Shown: positions 14,226-21,537 of the stretch, in pieces
Layout: every line of letters starts with the position of its first letter
Numbering within the stretch: position 1 is the stretch's first letter
DNA from: JALZOC01 sp035758845
GTDB lineage: Bacteria > Acidobacteriota > Vicinamibacteria > Vicinamibacterales > 2-12-FULL-66-21
DNA: 21,537 nt
Direction of reading: 5' to 3'
NCBI GenBank assembly: GCA_035758845.1
Contig: DASTVZ010000151.1
Span: 1-21,537 of the forward strand
Translations under genes and position numbers: made by a program
Notes under the pieces: generated by a model
What the model was told of the DNA's origin: nothing
The model's input: only the letters and a program-made list of their open reading frames with translations
Database searches by the model: none

Positions 14226-15416
14226 TTACTTGTTGGCCGCCTTGATCCGGTCGATGAATTCGTCCAGATACTCGGACACGCCCTTGATCACGGTGGCAGA
14301 GTGTCCAGCAGAGGCGCCGGCGCTGATGCCGCCTCTGTGCAGGAGCGACACCTGGACCAGGACCGGCGACGGCTGATACGAGAGCCGCGCGGTCGTGTGG
14401 GTGTAGACGGTCACGTCGAAGCGAGACACGCACGATCCAGTCGACAGGCTGCCGGTGATCACGTTGACGTAGACGTACGAGTCCTCGTCGGTGTTGGTCA
14501 GCACGGTGAAGCCGGCGCCCTTCAACTTGCCGGCCACTGTCGCTTCGAGCGCCGTGGGGGTCAGCCCGCACGACGCCGCCTGTGCACCGAGGCCTTCGAT
14601 GACGATCCCCAAACGCGTCAGTCCCTTGAGCTCGGCATCCGGCTGCTGATTGAATGGCTCCGGGGGCGCGGCATTGGAGGCCGCCGTCCGGGCAGCTGGC
14701 GGAGGAATGGCCGGCACTCCCCCGACCGCTCCTGGCTCGGTCTTCGACGTGAGGTCCGGCGTTGGGAACGGATCCTCAGGTCCGATCAGGTCGTAGACGC
14801 GCCGGACGGTGTCGGCGACGCGGCCTCCTTCGACGAACTCGATGTCTACGGTCAGCGTTGGGCGGCCGGTCTCCCGCGTGTACGTATACCGGAGCTCGCG
14901 CCCCTGCTCGACCTTGTAGCGGACGACCACATGGCCGCTGTCGCGGACCGTGACTGCGGTGATGGGAAGCCCGTGGATCTGTAAGGAGTCGTCCTTCCCG
15001 TCCGTGTGAAGGGTGCGCGACACGTCGTCGGCATCAGTGATGGTCACCGTGCCGCGGCTGTCGATGATGGTGAGGTGCGGTGACGGCGTCCGCGCTTCGG
15101 TCGAGAGCTGCTGCACGCGCTTGGCGTCTTCCTCGCTCTCGCGCGGCACGGCGTAGCCGCCCTGCTGACCACCGCCGGATCCCCGGCGGCCTCGTCCACC
15201 GCCCCCACCCGACTCACGCTCGGCACCGCGGGTGCCGGCGGCCAGCCAGGCAGGAGTGAACCCGATTTCTTTATCGATCTGGCTCTGGTTTCGATTGAGG
15301 ACCCAGCGGCCCGTCAAGTTGCCCGATTCCTGGCTGCGAGCGGAGACCGGCATCAGAAGGCCAAGCATGCATGCAGCCGCCAGCACCGCGGATGAGACTC
15401 GGATAGAAGAGGGCAT
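14226..15416 (-). CDS. Secreted hypothetical protein with Gly/Arg-rich linker
   Basis: 396 aa; not recognised as a named family. ATG 15416 is preceded by a good ribosome site (GGAGAGG, 7 nt before). The signal peptide covers residues 1-28 (VLAAACMLGLLMPVSARSQ). An N-terminal part (SGNLTGRWVLNRNQSQIDKE) resembles the start of many acidobacterial secreted proteins. A Gly/Arg-rich stretch (GGGGGRGRRGSGGGQQGG) follows, then a beta-rich domain with short paired strands (TVTITDADDVSRTLHTDGK). A second Pro/Ala-rich linker leads to a C-terminal alpha/beta domain of about 120 residues with two cysteines and a helix at the end. It is convergent with the mutase gene. Confidence 0.8.
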   Translation of the reverse strand: MPSSIRVSSAVLAAACMLGLLMPVSARSQESGNLTGRWVLNRNQSQIDKEIGFTPAWLAAGTRGAERESGGGGGRGRRGSGGGQQGGYAVPRESEEDAKRVQQLSTEARTPSPHLTIIDSRGTVTITDADDVSRTLHTDGKDDSLQIHGLPITAVTVRDSGHVVVRYKVEQGRELRYTYTRETGRPTLTVDIEFVEGGRVADTVRRVYDLIGPEDPFPTPDLTSKTEPGAVGGVPAIPPPAARTAASNAAPPEPFNQQPDAELKGLTRLGIVIEGLGAQAASCGLTPTALEATVAGKLKGAGFTVLTNTDEDSYVYVNVITGSLSTGSCVSRFDVTVYTHTTARLSYQPSPVLVQVSLLHRGGISAGASAGHSATVIKGVSEYLDEFIDRIKAANK

Positions 15417-15486
15417 ATGGTTTCCTCTCCGTACGGTAGCACGGCTGATGACGGGTTGGCCGTGGTCCCTAAATGGGCGCACGCGC

Positions 15487-15989
15487 CTACGGGATGGTTT
15501 GCACCTTGAGGACGATGGTGCGTTGCGTGTCCGCGCGATTGATCGTCAATGAGCGGTCGCGTCCGTCGTGGCGGAAACTCGATCGAAGCTCCTCGAGACT
15601 CATGTCGGCCACCGGCTTGCCGTCGAGTTGCAGCATGGTGTCGCCGGCGCGCAGGCCCGCCTTGTCGGCAAAGCCGCCGTGATGAACGCCTGCTCGAGGA
15701 TCACTCCGTGACTTCTGCCGGTCTCGACGAGCAGCCGTGCTTCGAGAACGCGGCCATTCGAGAGAGCTATCGGGACGCGCAGAATCGGTGCGTTGCCGAT
15801 CAATTCGAGTATCGCGGTGTTACGTAGGAATTTCGCATGGCGTTTGAACGGCGAAGCAATTTGCACATTCCGATCCGTAATCTCGATCGAACCGCGCGCG
15901 GGCGTATCTTTGGACGGCAGCGGGCATTGCGCGGCCTGCAATAAAGGTCCGGCGTTTTGTTCAGAGTGCAGGCCCCCGCGGCGCGCCAT
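15487..15989 (-). pseudogene. Decayed retropepsin-like aspartyl protease with C-terminal PDZ domain
   Basis: Two reading frames give parts of one protein. From about 15989 to 15690 the frame reads NAPILRVPIALSNGRVLEAR, then LLVETGRSHGVILEQAF, like the start of a retropepsin-type domain, but the catalytic DTG is ETG. From about 15687 to the TAG at 15487 a different frame reads HHGGFADKAGLRAGDTMLQL, then DGKPVADMSLEELRSSFR, a PDZ domain. The stretch that should lie between them is missing, so an internal deletion plus frame change has joined the two. No signal peptide is visible. It lies between a secreted protein and DUF1080 on the same strand. Confidence 0.7.
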
Positions 15990-16028
15990 TTGCGAACGGA
16001 CATGCCGTCGCTTGTCGGCGGCGATTTT

Positions 16029-16883
16029 TTAATTTGGCAACGCTTTGATACCGATATTTCGCCAGCGCCAGAATCCGCCAGGCACCCAGCGCTCCGTGCC
16101 ACCATGCACCTGTAGTGCGATCGGTCCTTCGATCATTCCTTCCGGCGCGTGGTTCGTCGCATCCTGCTGCTCGTTGACGAGCTGGTTGTTGATCCACACG
16201 CTGACTTTTGGAGCGGGGCCTTCAACGCGAAGTCGAATCACGTTCCAGTCTTCACGCTTCCAGGCCTGAGACGCCGCGCTCGGTGTTTCCGCCGCCCCGC
16301 TTCCGGCTCCTGCGGCGCGACCCGAACCCAACGAGATGCCACCCTCTCCGATCAGTCTCCCAAGGTTGCCGTTGTTGTTTCCGAGATAGTCCATGGTGAT
16401 CTGATATGCCGCGCCTGTTTCTGTCGTGCGGAAGAAGATGCCGCTGTCGCAACCCCAATCCGGCTTTGCTTCCAGCGTCAGCTCGAAGTTGCGATACGTC
16501 TTGTCTGTCACGAGCATGCCGCCCTGGCCATACGGATGCTGCGTACCGATCAGCACACCATGGACAACGCGGAATTCCGGTGTGTGGCCATGCCGCGCAG
16601 TCTTGCTGACGTGCCAGCCGGAAAGATCCTTACCGTTGAACAGTGTCTCAAAGCCCTCCGGGATCTGCGGCGCGGGAATAGGGGGCGTGACTTCGTTATA
16701 GCTCGGAACAGGTGTGAGGCCTGGCCCGAGTGTGATCGTCGGCACCACGACTCCGCCAGAACGGACCGGTGCTGGTGTTGATGTCCCGCTCTGGGCTGGC
16801 GGCGGCGTACTCTGTTGGGCGGTAACGATCGCGGCAGCGACTGTCCCAGTGACGACCGTCACGATAATCCAGCGGTTCAACAT
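16029..16883 (-). CDS. Secreted DUF1080 protein (3-keto-disaccharide hydrolase-like)
   Basis: 284 aa with a signal peptide (1-23, VTVVTGTVAAAIVTAQ) and a Pro/Thr/Ser-rich linker to about residue 74. One DUF1080 concanavalin-like domain follows (75-283): GFETLFNGKDLSGWH at its start, DWGCDSGIFFRT in the middle, then WNVIRLRVEGPAPKVSVWIN and the closing PIALQVHGG. DUF1080 proteins are abundant in Planctomycetes, Acidobacteria and Bacteroidetes; some hydrolyse 3-keto-glycosides. A Gly/Ala/Ser insertion (SGRAAGAGSGAAETPSAA) interrupts the domain near residue 190. It is probably exported to the periplasm; the substrate is unknown. Confidence 0.92.
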   Translation of the reverse strand: MLNRWIIVTVVTGTVAAAIVTAQQSTPPPAQSGTSTPAPVRSGGVVVPTITLGPGLTPVPSYNEVTPPIPAPQIPEGFETLFNGKDLSGWHVSKTARHGHTPEFRVVHGVLIGTQHPYGQGGMLVTDKTYRNFELTLEAKPDWGCDSGIFFRTTETGAAYQITMDYLGNNNGNLGRLIGEGGISLGSGRAAGAGSGAAETPSAASQAWKREDWNVIRLRVEGPAPKVSVWINNQLVNEQQDATNHAPEGMIEGPIALQVHGGTERWVPGGFWRWRNIGIKALPN

Positions 16884-16911
16884 TGGTCCTCACTGCGGGC
16901 TTAAGGCTCAC

Positions 16912-16957
16912 GGCTCAGGGCTAGGGACTCACGTTCGACAGCCTTGAGCCCTGAGCC
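16912..16957. repeat. GGCTCAGGGCT inverted repeat upstream of tRNA-Gly
   Basis: GGCTCAGGGCT at 16912-16922 is the exact inverse of AGCCCTGAGCC at 16947-16957, and the flanks (AAGGCTCAC, AGCCTTGAGCC) add partial complementarity. It lies between the DUF1080 start and the tRNA. It may be a repeat element or processing hairpin. Confidence 0.6.
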
Positions 16958-16977
16958 TGATACGATCCATTTTGAGC

Positions 16978-17051
16978 GCGGGCTTAGCATAGTGGTAATG
17001 CCCTGGCTTCCCAAGCCAGTTAGACGGGTTCGATCCCCGTAGCCCGCTCCA
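16978..17051 (+). tRNA. tRNA-Gly (anticodon CCC)
   Basis: Complete cloverleaf: the acceptor stem GCGGGCT/AGCCCGC, the D-arm AGCATAGTGGTAATGCC, the anticodon stem CTGGC/GCCAG with loop TTCCCAA giving anticodon CCC, and the T-arm ACGGG-TTCGATC-CCCGT. The discriminator is T, followed by an encoded CCA (17049-17051). It reads GGG codons. An integrase pseudogene ends 1 nt past the CCA, so this tRNA 3' end is the probable attachment site of the element at right. Confidence 0.97.
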
Positions 17052-17996
17052 CTAACTTCCTACCTCGCAAGTACTTCCTGATGTTGCCTCTCGAGTGTCC
17101 AGAATATCTCCAAACTTTTCGACACTCTCGGTCTCGGACTCTCGTCCGTCCAGCAATCGGATCGCGTCTTCCGTCGCTGCAGGACTCAGGTGCATGTACC
17201 GTCACGTCGTCGACAGGTCTGCGTGGCCGGCGAGTTCCTGAATGGCCCGCGCCGCCGCTCCTTTCATCGCCAGGTGTGAACAGAACGTGTGCCGCAGGAT
17301 GTGCACGCCCTGCTCAATCCCCGCGACGCGCTGAGCGCCACGGACGGTCTTGATGACCCGGTCACGGGTGATCGGGCGATCCGTCCGCCAAGCACAACAC
17401 CTGCTCGCCTCGCAGATGACGCGCGGCCCTCAGTGCCGCCGTCAGTCGCTGGGTCATCGGGAGCTGGCGTGACCGTCCGCCCTTTGGCACTGTGTTTTCT
17501 TCGGATTGGGCAACAACCTGATCGCGCATGGCAGCCGCTCGAGCTCGTCCCATTCGACCGCCTTCTTGAGCAACGTGCTCAACACCGTGAGCACGTTGTT
17601 GACCGTCTTCGGAGAACGGTGCGTCAGCGCCAGCTTCAGCTGCCTAACCTGTTCGTTCGTGATCGCGTCGAGACGCTTCGGGCCGAGCGCTGGAACGAGA
17701 TGCCATCGGAGGATGGATTCGATCGCGTGAATGCCGCTCGGCTTGTGACGGTTCGCGCGGGCGTGACCGTCGACGAATCTCGGCGCGAATGTGTCGAGTG
17801 TGGGCACCTCCTTCTTCGCAGTCGGAGGGCCGTGCTGCAGCAGGTATCGTTCGCGATCCTCCGCCCATCGCTGCGCCCCCGACTTCGAGAAGCGGGACGC
17901 GCGTTTCCGCTCTCGGTATTGCGAACCATCCGGAAGTCGGACGGTGATGTCCACCTCCCAGCCTCCGCTTCGATACGGTCGTAGTGTGATGCTCAT
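17052..17996 (-). pseudogene. int: Tyrosine recombinase/integrase, inactivated
   Basis: ATG 17996 starts MSITLRPYRSGGWEVDI, an N-terminal Arm-type domain; a core-binding domain follows (HLVPALGPKRLDAITNEQV, then PKTVNNVLTVLSTLLKKAVEW), up to LLPNPKK near 17500. There the frame changes and continues with VPKGGRSRQLPMTQR. The segment that should hold the first catalytic Arg is missing. A further frame change follows an extra base in GGG 17374-17376, then VHILRHTFCSHLAMKG (HxxR box) and GHADLSTT. A TGA at 17202-17204 lies two codons before the catalytic Tyr (17196-17198, RYMHL). The last frame ends at TAG 17052-17054, abutting the tRNA. Three independent lesions indicate decay of an element integrated at tRNA-Gly. 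Confidence 0.88.
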
Positions 17997-18002
17997 CGCC
18001 GT

Positions 18003-18062
18003 TTACTCCTCCGGCGATGGCGCGCGCTTCTGGTCGAGCCAGTGTAGCAGGTCGTCCGGACG
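18003..18062 (-). pseudogene. Excisionase-like C-terminal remnant
   Basis: Reads RRPDDLLHWLDQKRAPSPEE and then TAA at 18003-18005, ending 6 nt before the integrase ATG on the same strand. Excisionase/MerR-type small proteins end with a helix of the form R..DL..WL...R, and xis-int order is common. The DNA-binding N-terminal part is absent: upstream of about 18062 the sequence belongs to another gene on the opposite strand. The family call is based on about 20 residues and position only. Confidence 0.4.
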
Positions 18063-18244
18063 ACGAAGAGATTCCGTGCCCTCACCTGCATCTCTACCGC
18101 GAGGGATATGGCGACCGATGGGCCATGCCGTTGCCCGCTGAGCGCTTCTCGGATGCTGGTGATCCTTGGCTGCTGCTGTTAGAGTTCATGGAGTTCGTGA
18201 ACGTCACAGTGCCGCCGGACATCCGACGAGATCTGTTCACATGA
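18056..18244 (+). pseudogene. 5'-truncated DUF6978-like gene
   Basis: The frame gives GRPDDEEIPCPHLHLYREGY, then GDRWAMPLP, and ends VTVPPDIRRDLFT. This resembles the C-terminal half of DUF6978 proteins, which often precede DUF1828 genes. The N-terminal half is missing; the frame is open to an ATG at 18017, but the residues before RPDD are shared with the excisionase remnant and a palindrome and do not look native. The stop overlaps the DUF1828 ATG (ATGA), the arrangement expected of an original two-gene operon. The family call is from memory of the motif, not a search. Confidence 0.55.
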
Positions 18245-19008
18245 TTGACGAAATCCGCGGCTTGTTGGACCAATACGCGCAGTGGGTACGGGACAAGAGC
18301 GTCTTGCGTGAGGTCAACGACCAATACGTCGAGATCACGACGCCGTATCTGGATCGCCACAACGACTACACGCAGATCTACGTTCGACGGGACAACGGCA
18401 CCTTCATGTTGACGGACGGCGGCGAGACGATTCAGGACCTGCGCGCGTCCGGCTGCGATCTTGAGACGTCCAAGAGGAGAGATCTTCTGACCTCGACGCT
18501 CAATGGCTTCGGTATTCGGAGGGATGGGGACGCCCTCCTCGTCAAGGCGACGCCACAAGATTTTTCCTTACGAAAACACAACCTCGTTCAAGCGATTCTT
18601 GCGGTGAACGATCTGTTCTACCTGTCGGTTCCCGTTGTTGCCAGCCTATTCCTCGAGGACGTCACCGCCTGGCTCGAGTTGCACGACATTCGCTTCACTC
18701 CGAACGTCAAGTTCACCGGCCGAAGCGGTTACGACCACACCTTCGATTTCGTTGTGCCGGCCTCGCGCCGGGCACCCGAGCGACTGATCCGCGCCGTCAA
18801 TCGTCCGAGCCGAGATCTTGCAGAGTCTCTCGCATTCTCGTGGGTTGACACTAAGGAAGTGCGACCCGCCGAGTCACGGTTCTATGCGTTCCTGAATGAT
18901 GAGAATCGCACCCCGTCAACGACGATCGTGGATGCCTTACACAACTACGACATCGTGCCCGTCGTGTGGAGCGCCCGGGACAGCGTCCGACAAGAGTTGG
19001 CAGCTTAA
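18241..19008 (+). CDS. DUF1828/DUF1829 domain protein of the mobile element
   Basis: 255 aa, intact. The N-terminal DUF1828 part (about 25-120) has YVEITTPYLDRHNDYTQIYV, then TFMLTDGGETIQDL. The C-terminal DUF1829 part (about 155-245) has SGYDHTFDFVVPASRRAPER, then NRPSRDLAESLAFSWVDTKE. Proteins with this pair occur in phage and mobile regions; no function is established as far as I know. The D..FDF and VDTKE positions recall nuclease-fold active sites, but that is speculation. ATG 18241 overlaps the stop of the DUF6978-like remnant, so the natural partner and probably the promoter are lost. Expression is uncertain. Confidence 0.85.
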   Translation: MIDEIRGLLDQYAQWVRDKSVLREVNDQYVEITTPYLDRHNDYTQIYVRRDNGTFMLTDGGETIQDLRASGCDLETSKRRDLLTSTLNGFGIRRDGDALLVKATPQDFSLRKHNLVQAILAVNDLFYLSVPVVASLFLEDVTAWLELHDIRFTPNVKFTGRSGYDHTFDFVVPASRRAPERLIRAVNRPSRDLAESLAFSWVDTKEVRPAESRFYAFLNDENRTPSTTIVDALHNYDIVPVVWSARDSVRQELAA

Positions 19009-19182
19009 ACAGAATCTCTTTGAGAGCCGGGGCGGGTTAGGCTTCCGAGACCGAGCGGCTACACGCGAAGCGTCAGTCGCTGTCGAAGATGTCGCATACA
19101 AATCCGTAGGAACCTCCAGTCCATCTGCGACGCAGACCGCCTGACCACCAACGGTGTCTAATCTGAGCCAGGAGAACGTCGG

Positions 19183-20592
19183 ATGAAGATGCGACGCCAA
19201 GCTACCTTTGTCGGGACAGTCGTCGTGGTCACGCTAATGTTCGGAGCCCGCTTCCCGATGCGGATTGGCGTGACGGCTGCCGAAGTTCAAGATTCGAACT
19301 TCTGGTCCTTTCTCAAAGAAGGGCAGACGATCAGGCCCTGCACGCCTATGAGTGCCGCCCACGTCGCGGCTAAGGCGAGCCTCGCACGTCTCAACGATCA
19401 AATCGTGCGTCTCACAAACATCGACCCGCTCGATCCCGCGCTCAAAGAACTTCACAGGCTGCTTAGAACTGAATGCTTCTGGATGGCTTCTGAGGTCGGT
19501 CGACTGCCGACTCCAGACTCAACGCGGTCGCTCAAGGAGTGGTGGTCTTCTGGAGGAGAAGACTGGCTCGCGAGCTATCTCGAGCTGCCCCAATACGGTG
19601 AAGCCTCCGCGCTTCGGCCTCACGTCGTCATCCCACCCGACACTCGGCGCACGCTCGATCTCGAAACCGCTCGCGGTCACCGGCTGCAAAGCCTTTTATG
19701 TTCGCAACGTGACGCCGCATGTGGGGCTAGCACGCGTGGGTGGGTCCTGCGTACCGACGTCCAGTTCTCGTCTTTCCGGGGACCGAACTGGTTCAACGAC
19801 CCGGAGCTGCGCCAGCTGACGCCTGAAGAAGCCTCGCGTGAATGCGTTGCGGCAGCCGGCCAGAACTACCAAGCGTGGCGGGCCTGCGTGGGATCAAAAC
19901 GTCGGACGCGCATGGCTTTGCCGCTCGGCGCGTTTAGAGCGCCGGAGACTGGGTGGCTGGTGATCGCGGGGAGGCGCGGTCATTACGACTTCTGCGACAC
20001 CGCCCGCGCCTACGACCTTGAAACCGGCGCCGCGTTCATGAGCGACTCTTGCTCTGGGCTCGCTCTTCAGCCGGGCGGAAGCGTCGACGTGTCGCAGACC
20101 AACAAGCAAAGGAAGGAAACCGTCCGGTCCGGCACCGTGTCGGTTGATAACCTGAGAGAAGCAACTTGGATGATGCTGTTTGAACGCGAGGCGGTTGACG
20201 TTCAGTTGACGGCCGAAGCGGTTCCACTTCCAGCCGGGATGACTCGTGAGATCACGGTTCAAGATCGATCCGGAGACACCATTATCTTCGGGGCATCGGG
20301 GAACAGCGGCCAAACACTGCTCGTCTGGCGATGGATTCCGACGAATCAGACACGGTTCGACGGCGAGCTCACATGGCCAGGATCGTACAGAGCGGCCGGG
20401 GATCATGCGGCAACGCTGCTCAATGTCGCGGAAGAAAGTCTTGTGGAAGGGTGCCCGCGTCGAAGTCCCCCGGTATCGGCATCGATCAGAGCGCGACAGC
20501 CAGTCAACCACCGCGATGCTCCAGGCGATTCGGTAGACAAATGGCTCGACAGGGCAATTCCTCAGTGGAATGCCATCCCGATTTGCCGCTGA
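19183..20592 (+). CDS. Secreted hypothetical protein
   Basis: 469 aa; no family recognised. ATG 19183 has a good ribosome site (AGGAG, about 8 nt before). The signal peptide spans about residues 1-32 (FVGTVVVVTLMFGARF, TAA). The mature part has several paired cysteines (RPCTP, TECFW, LLCSQRDAACG, FCDT, SDSCSG, GCPRR, ICR), suggesting disulfides in the periplasm or outside. A Trp-rich stretch (LKEWWSSGGEDWLASYLELP) and predicted beta strands occupy the rest. No catalytic motif is evident. The last about 45 residues end QWNAIPICR; a neighbouring frame is also open there, so a late frameshift cannot be excluded. It stands alone between the mobile gene and a convergent secreted protein. Confidence 0.75.
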   Translation: MKMRRQATFVGTVVVVTLMFGARFPMRIGVTAAEVQDSNFWSFLKEGQTIRPCTPMSAAHVAAKASLARLNDQIVRLTNIDPLDPALKELHRLLRTECFWMASEVGRLPTPDSTRSLKEWWSSGGEDWLASYLELPQYGEASALRPHVVIPPDTRRTLDLETARGHRLQSLLCSQRDAACGASTRGWVLRTDVQFSSFRGPNWFNDPELRQLTPEEASRECVAAAGQNYQAWRACVGSKRRTRMALPLGAFRAPETGWLVIAGRRGHYDFCDTARAYDLETGAAFMSDSCSGLALQPGGSVDVSQTNKQRKETVRSGTVSVDNLREATWMMLFEREAVDVQLTAEAVPLPAGMTREITVQDRSGDTIIFGASGNSGQTLLVWRWIPTNQTRFDGELTWPGSYRAAGDHAATLLNVAEESLVEGCPRRSPPVSASIRARQPVNHRDAPGDSVDKWLDRAIPQWNAIPICR

Positions 20593-20849
20593 GCGGGAAT
20601 GCCGGTGACCAGATTCGCTGACTCTTTGAGGGTCTCGCGGCATTGATTGGACGGATCTTAGAACCAGTGAACGAATGTTGAAATACGAACGTGTGCCGAA
20701 GGATAGGGCCACTGCGGCACCTCAGTGATCGGCAGTTGCTACTTTCTCCGGGCACCACTGGTAGTCGTGCCGCGTTTCCTTCCCGTTCTCCAACCGCCCG
20801 AATAGCAACGAGGATTATCGGCGCGGGAAAAAACCATCACGCAATCGGA

Positions 20850-21419
20850 TCAGGCGATCCAGAAGCACCCGCCGCGCGCCTTGTGGTCCCACTTGCCCAG
20901 TTGATTCTCTATCCAGTAAATGCCGCCCTCGCTCCGGAGGTGCACGTGGACGATTGCCTTGGTCTTGGTCGCGTCAAATCCGACGGCCGACACCGCCGCA
21001 TATTCAATGGACTCCGGTCTGCGCTGCCAGGAGCCGGGGTACTTTGATAGCAACCGCGCATCATCAGCGGCGATCTCTGCACGCGGAATAAGTCGATATG
21101 GAATATCAATGGGGAGTATTCGGCGTAGTAGCCGAACGCGGCTGTTCTCGGCTTTGAAGTTGTCCTGGACGGCCTCCCACCCGATCTCACCGTTGGGCTG
21201 TGAGGGTGAAGGACGACACTGCAAGGAAATCTCAGTTTCTTGTTGCAGCAGCAAAGGGTCCTTTGAGACGTTGGTCCACATGCGCGGGAGCACCGCCGCG
21301 TAAACGGCGTAGGCCTCGGGGTCCGTGATCGGGTCGATTTGTCGCGAAGTTGTAGGTGGCAGATATGCTGCCGCCAGTGCCACGGCGGAGATTACGAATC
21401 GGTCGACCAGCATAGGCAT
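20850..21419 (-). CDS. Secreted hypothetical protein
   Basis: 189 aa; family not recognised. The signal peptide is residues 1-19 (VDRFVISAVALAAAYLPP), leaving a mature domain of about 165 residues. It contains DPEAYAVYAAVLPRMW, a charged central region (NFKAENSRVRLLRRIL) and a C-terminal beta motif (KAIVHVHLRSEGGIYWIENQ, then LGKWDHKARGGCFWIA). The C-terminal pattern with alternating hydrophobics and Gly looks like a strand-rich end domain of short acidobacterial secreted proteins. ATG 21419 is chosen as the first good start before the hydrophobic segment. It is convergent with the secreted protein at left across a 257-bp gap with no recognised element. Confidence 0.7.
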   Translation of the reverse strand: MPMLVDRFVISAVALAAAYLPPTTSRQIDPITDPEAYAVYAAVLPRMWTNVSKDPLLLQQETEISLQCRPSPSQPNGEIGWEAVQDNFKAENSRVRLLRRILPIDIPYRLIPRAEIAADDARLLSKYPGSWQRRPESIEYAAVSAVGFDATKTKAIVHVHLRSEGGIYWIENQLGKWDHKARGGCFWIA

Positions 21420-21462
21420 GCTTGCTTAGACACTTTTTCCACCCAGGAAGCACCGAGGGCTA

Positions 21463-21537
21463 TCAACAGACAAATTCTGCGCCTGCTAAGATAAAGCCGA
21501 GCGTGTCCAGAATGTCTCCAGAACGTCGGTAGATTTC
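21463..21537 (-). CDS. Possible 3' tip of a second integrase gene, partial
   Basis: On the minus strand the last 25 codons read EIYRRSGDILDTLGFILAGAEFVC, then TGA at 21463-21465. The hexapeptide GDILDT and its DNA (GTGTCCAGAATGTCTCC) match the end of the tRNA-adjacent integrase (17094-17110, one base different). This suggests another member of the same integrase family entering from the right. Too short to be firm. Confidence 0.35.
   Translation of the reverse strand, partial: EIYRRSGDILDTLGFILAGAEFVC

Noticed and set aside
14145..14984. 279-codon plus-strand frame
   Set aside because: Begins in the GC-rich repeat and is antisense to a secreted protein with a good ribosome site and signal peptide.
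17020..17205. Small minus-strand frame ending VERATGIEPV
   Set aside because: The ending is the reverse complement of the tRNA-Gly 3' end, a well-known annotation artefact; the rest is the integrase C-terminus in another frame.
20246..20536. Overlapping frame near the end of the 19183 gene suggesting a frameshift
   Set aside because: The main frame continues with plausible residues to a natural stop; evidence for a shift is insufficient, so it is only mentioned in the gene entry.

Overview
The window is high-GC bacterial chromosomal DNA. Gene content, the tyrosine-integrase type, the abundance of secreted hypothetical proteins and the intergenic repeat style suggest an acidobacterium, most likely Vicinamibacteria-like. 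This is an inference from protein flavour, not a marker-gene call.

Left part (1-2185, minus strand): one long open frame without a stop runs off the left edge. It encodes a large regulator-like protein with a degenerate P-loop ATPase-like region followed by TPR-like helices. Its GTG start overlaps the start of divergent aroC (2169-3377).

Central housekeeping block (3538-10914, plus strand): def, fmt, rsmB, a kinase-less PASTA protein, rpe, a YbgC-type thioesterase, a sugar-nucleotide epimerase, a BamD-like TPR lipoprotein and a secreted protein with a duplicated beta-rich domain. Six of the eight junctions overlap (GTGA, TTGA, ATGA or 11 nt) and the other two gaps are 19 and 12 nt, so this looks like one translationally coupled operon. 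It joins protein maturation and initiation (def, fmt, rsmB) to cell-envelope functions. The rsmB gene carries an in-frame insertion built from four copies of a GTGCCAGCCACC repeat.

Envelope and sugar block: a 161-bp interrupted palindrome (10911-11071) separates this operon from convergent pgsA. Divergent from pgsA is a nucleotidyltransferase-phosphomannomutase pair (11691-14116), probably making activated mannose-type sugars. A dispersed GC-rich repeat that also occurs before def follows it. Then come three minus-strand secreted-protein loci: a hypothetical, a decayed aspartyl-protease/PDZ pseudogene and a DUF1080 protein.

Accessory right end: tRNA-Gly(CCC) at 16978-17051 is immediately followed by a tyrosine integrase whose stop codon lies 1 nt from the tRNA CCA. 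The integrase is a pseudogene with an internal deletion, a frameshift and a nonsense codon two codons before the catalytic Tyr. Upstream of it, an excisionase-like remnant and a 5'-truncated DUF6978-like remnant meet head to head at a perfect 14-bp palindrome. An intact DUF1828/DUF1829 gene overlaps the latter. Two secreted hypotheticals follow, and the window ends in what may be the 3' tip of a second, related integrase. This region reads as a decayed integrative element at a tRNA. The DUF6978/DUF1828 pair is the best candidate for an undescribed system.

No gap between genes exceeds 300 bases. The 19009-19182 and 20593-20849 gaps hold nothing I recognise. No CRISPR array or rRNA is visible.
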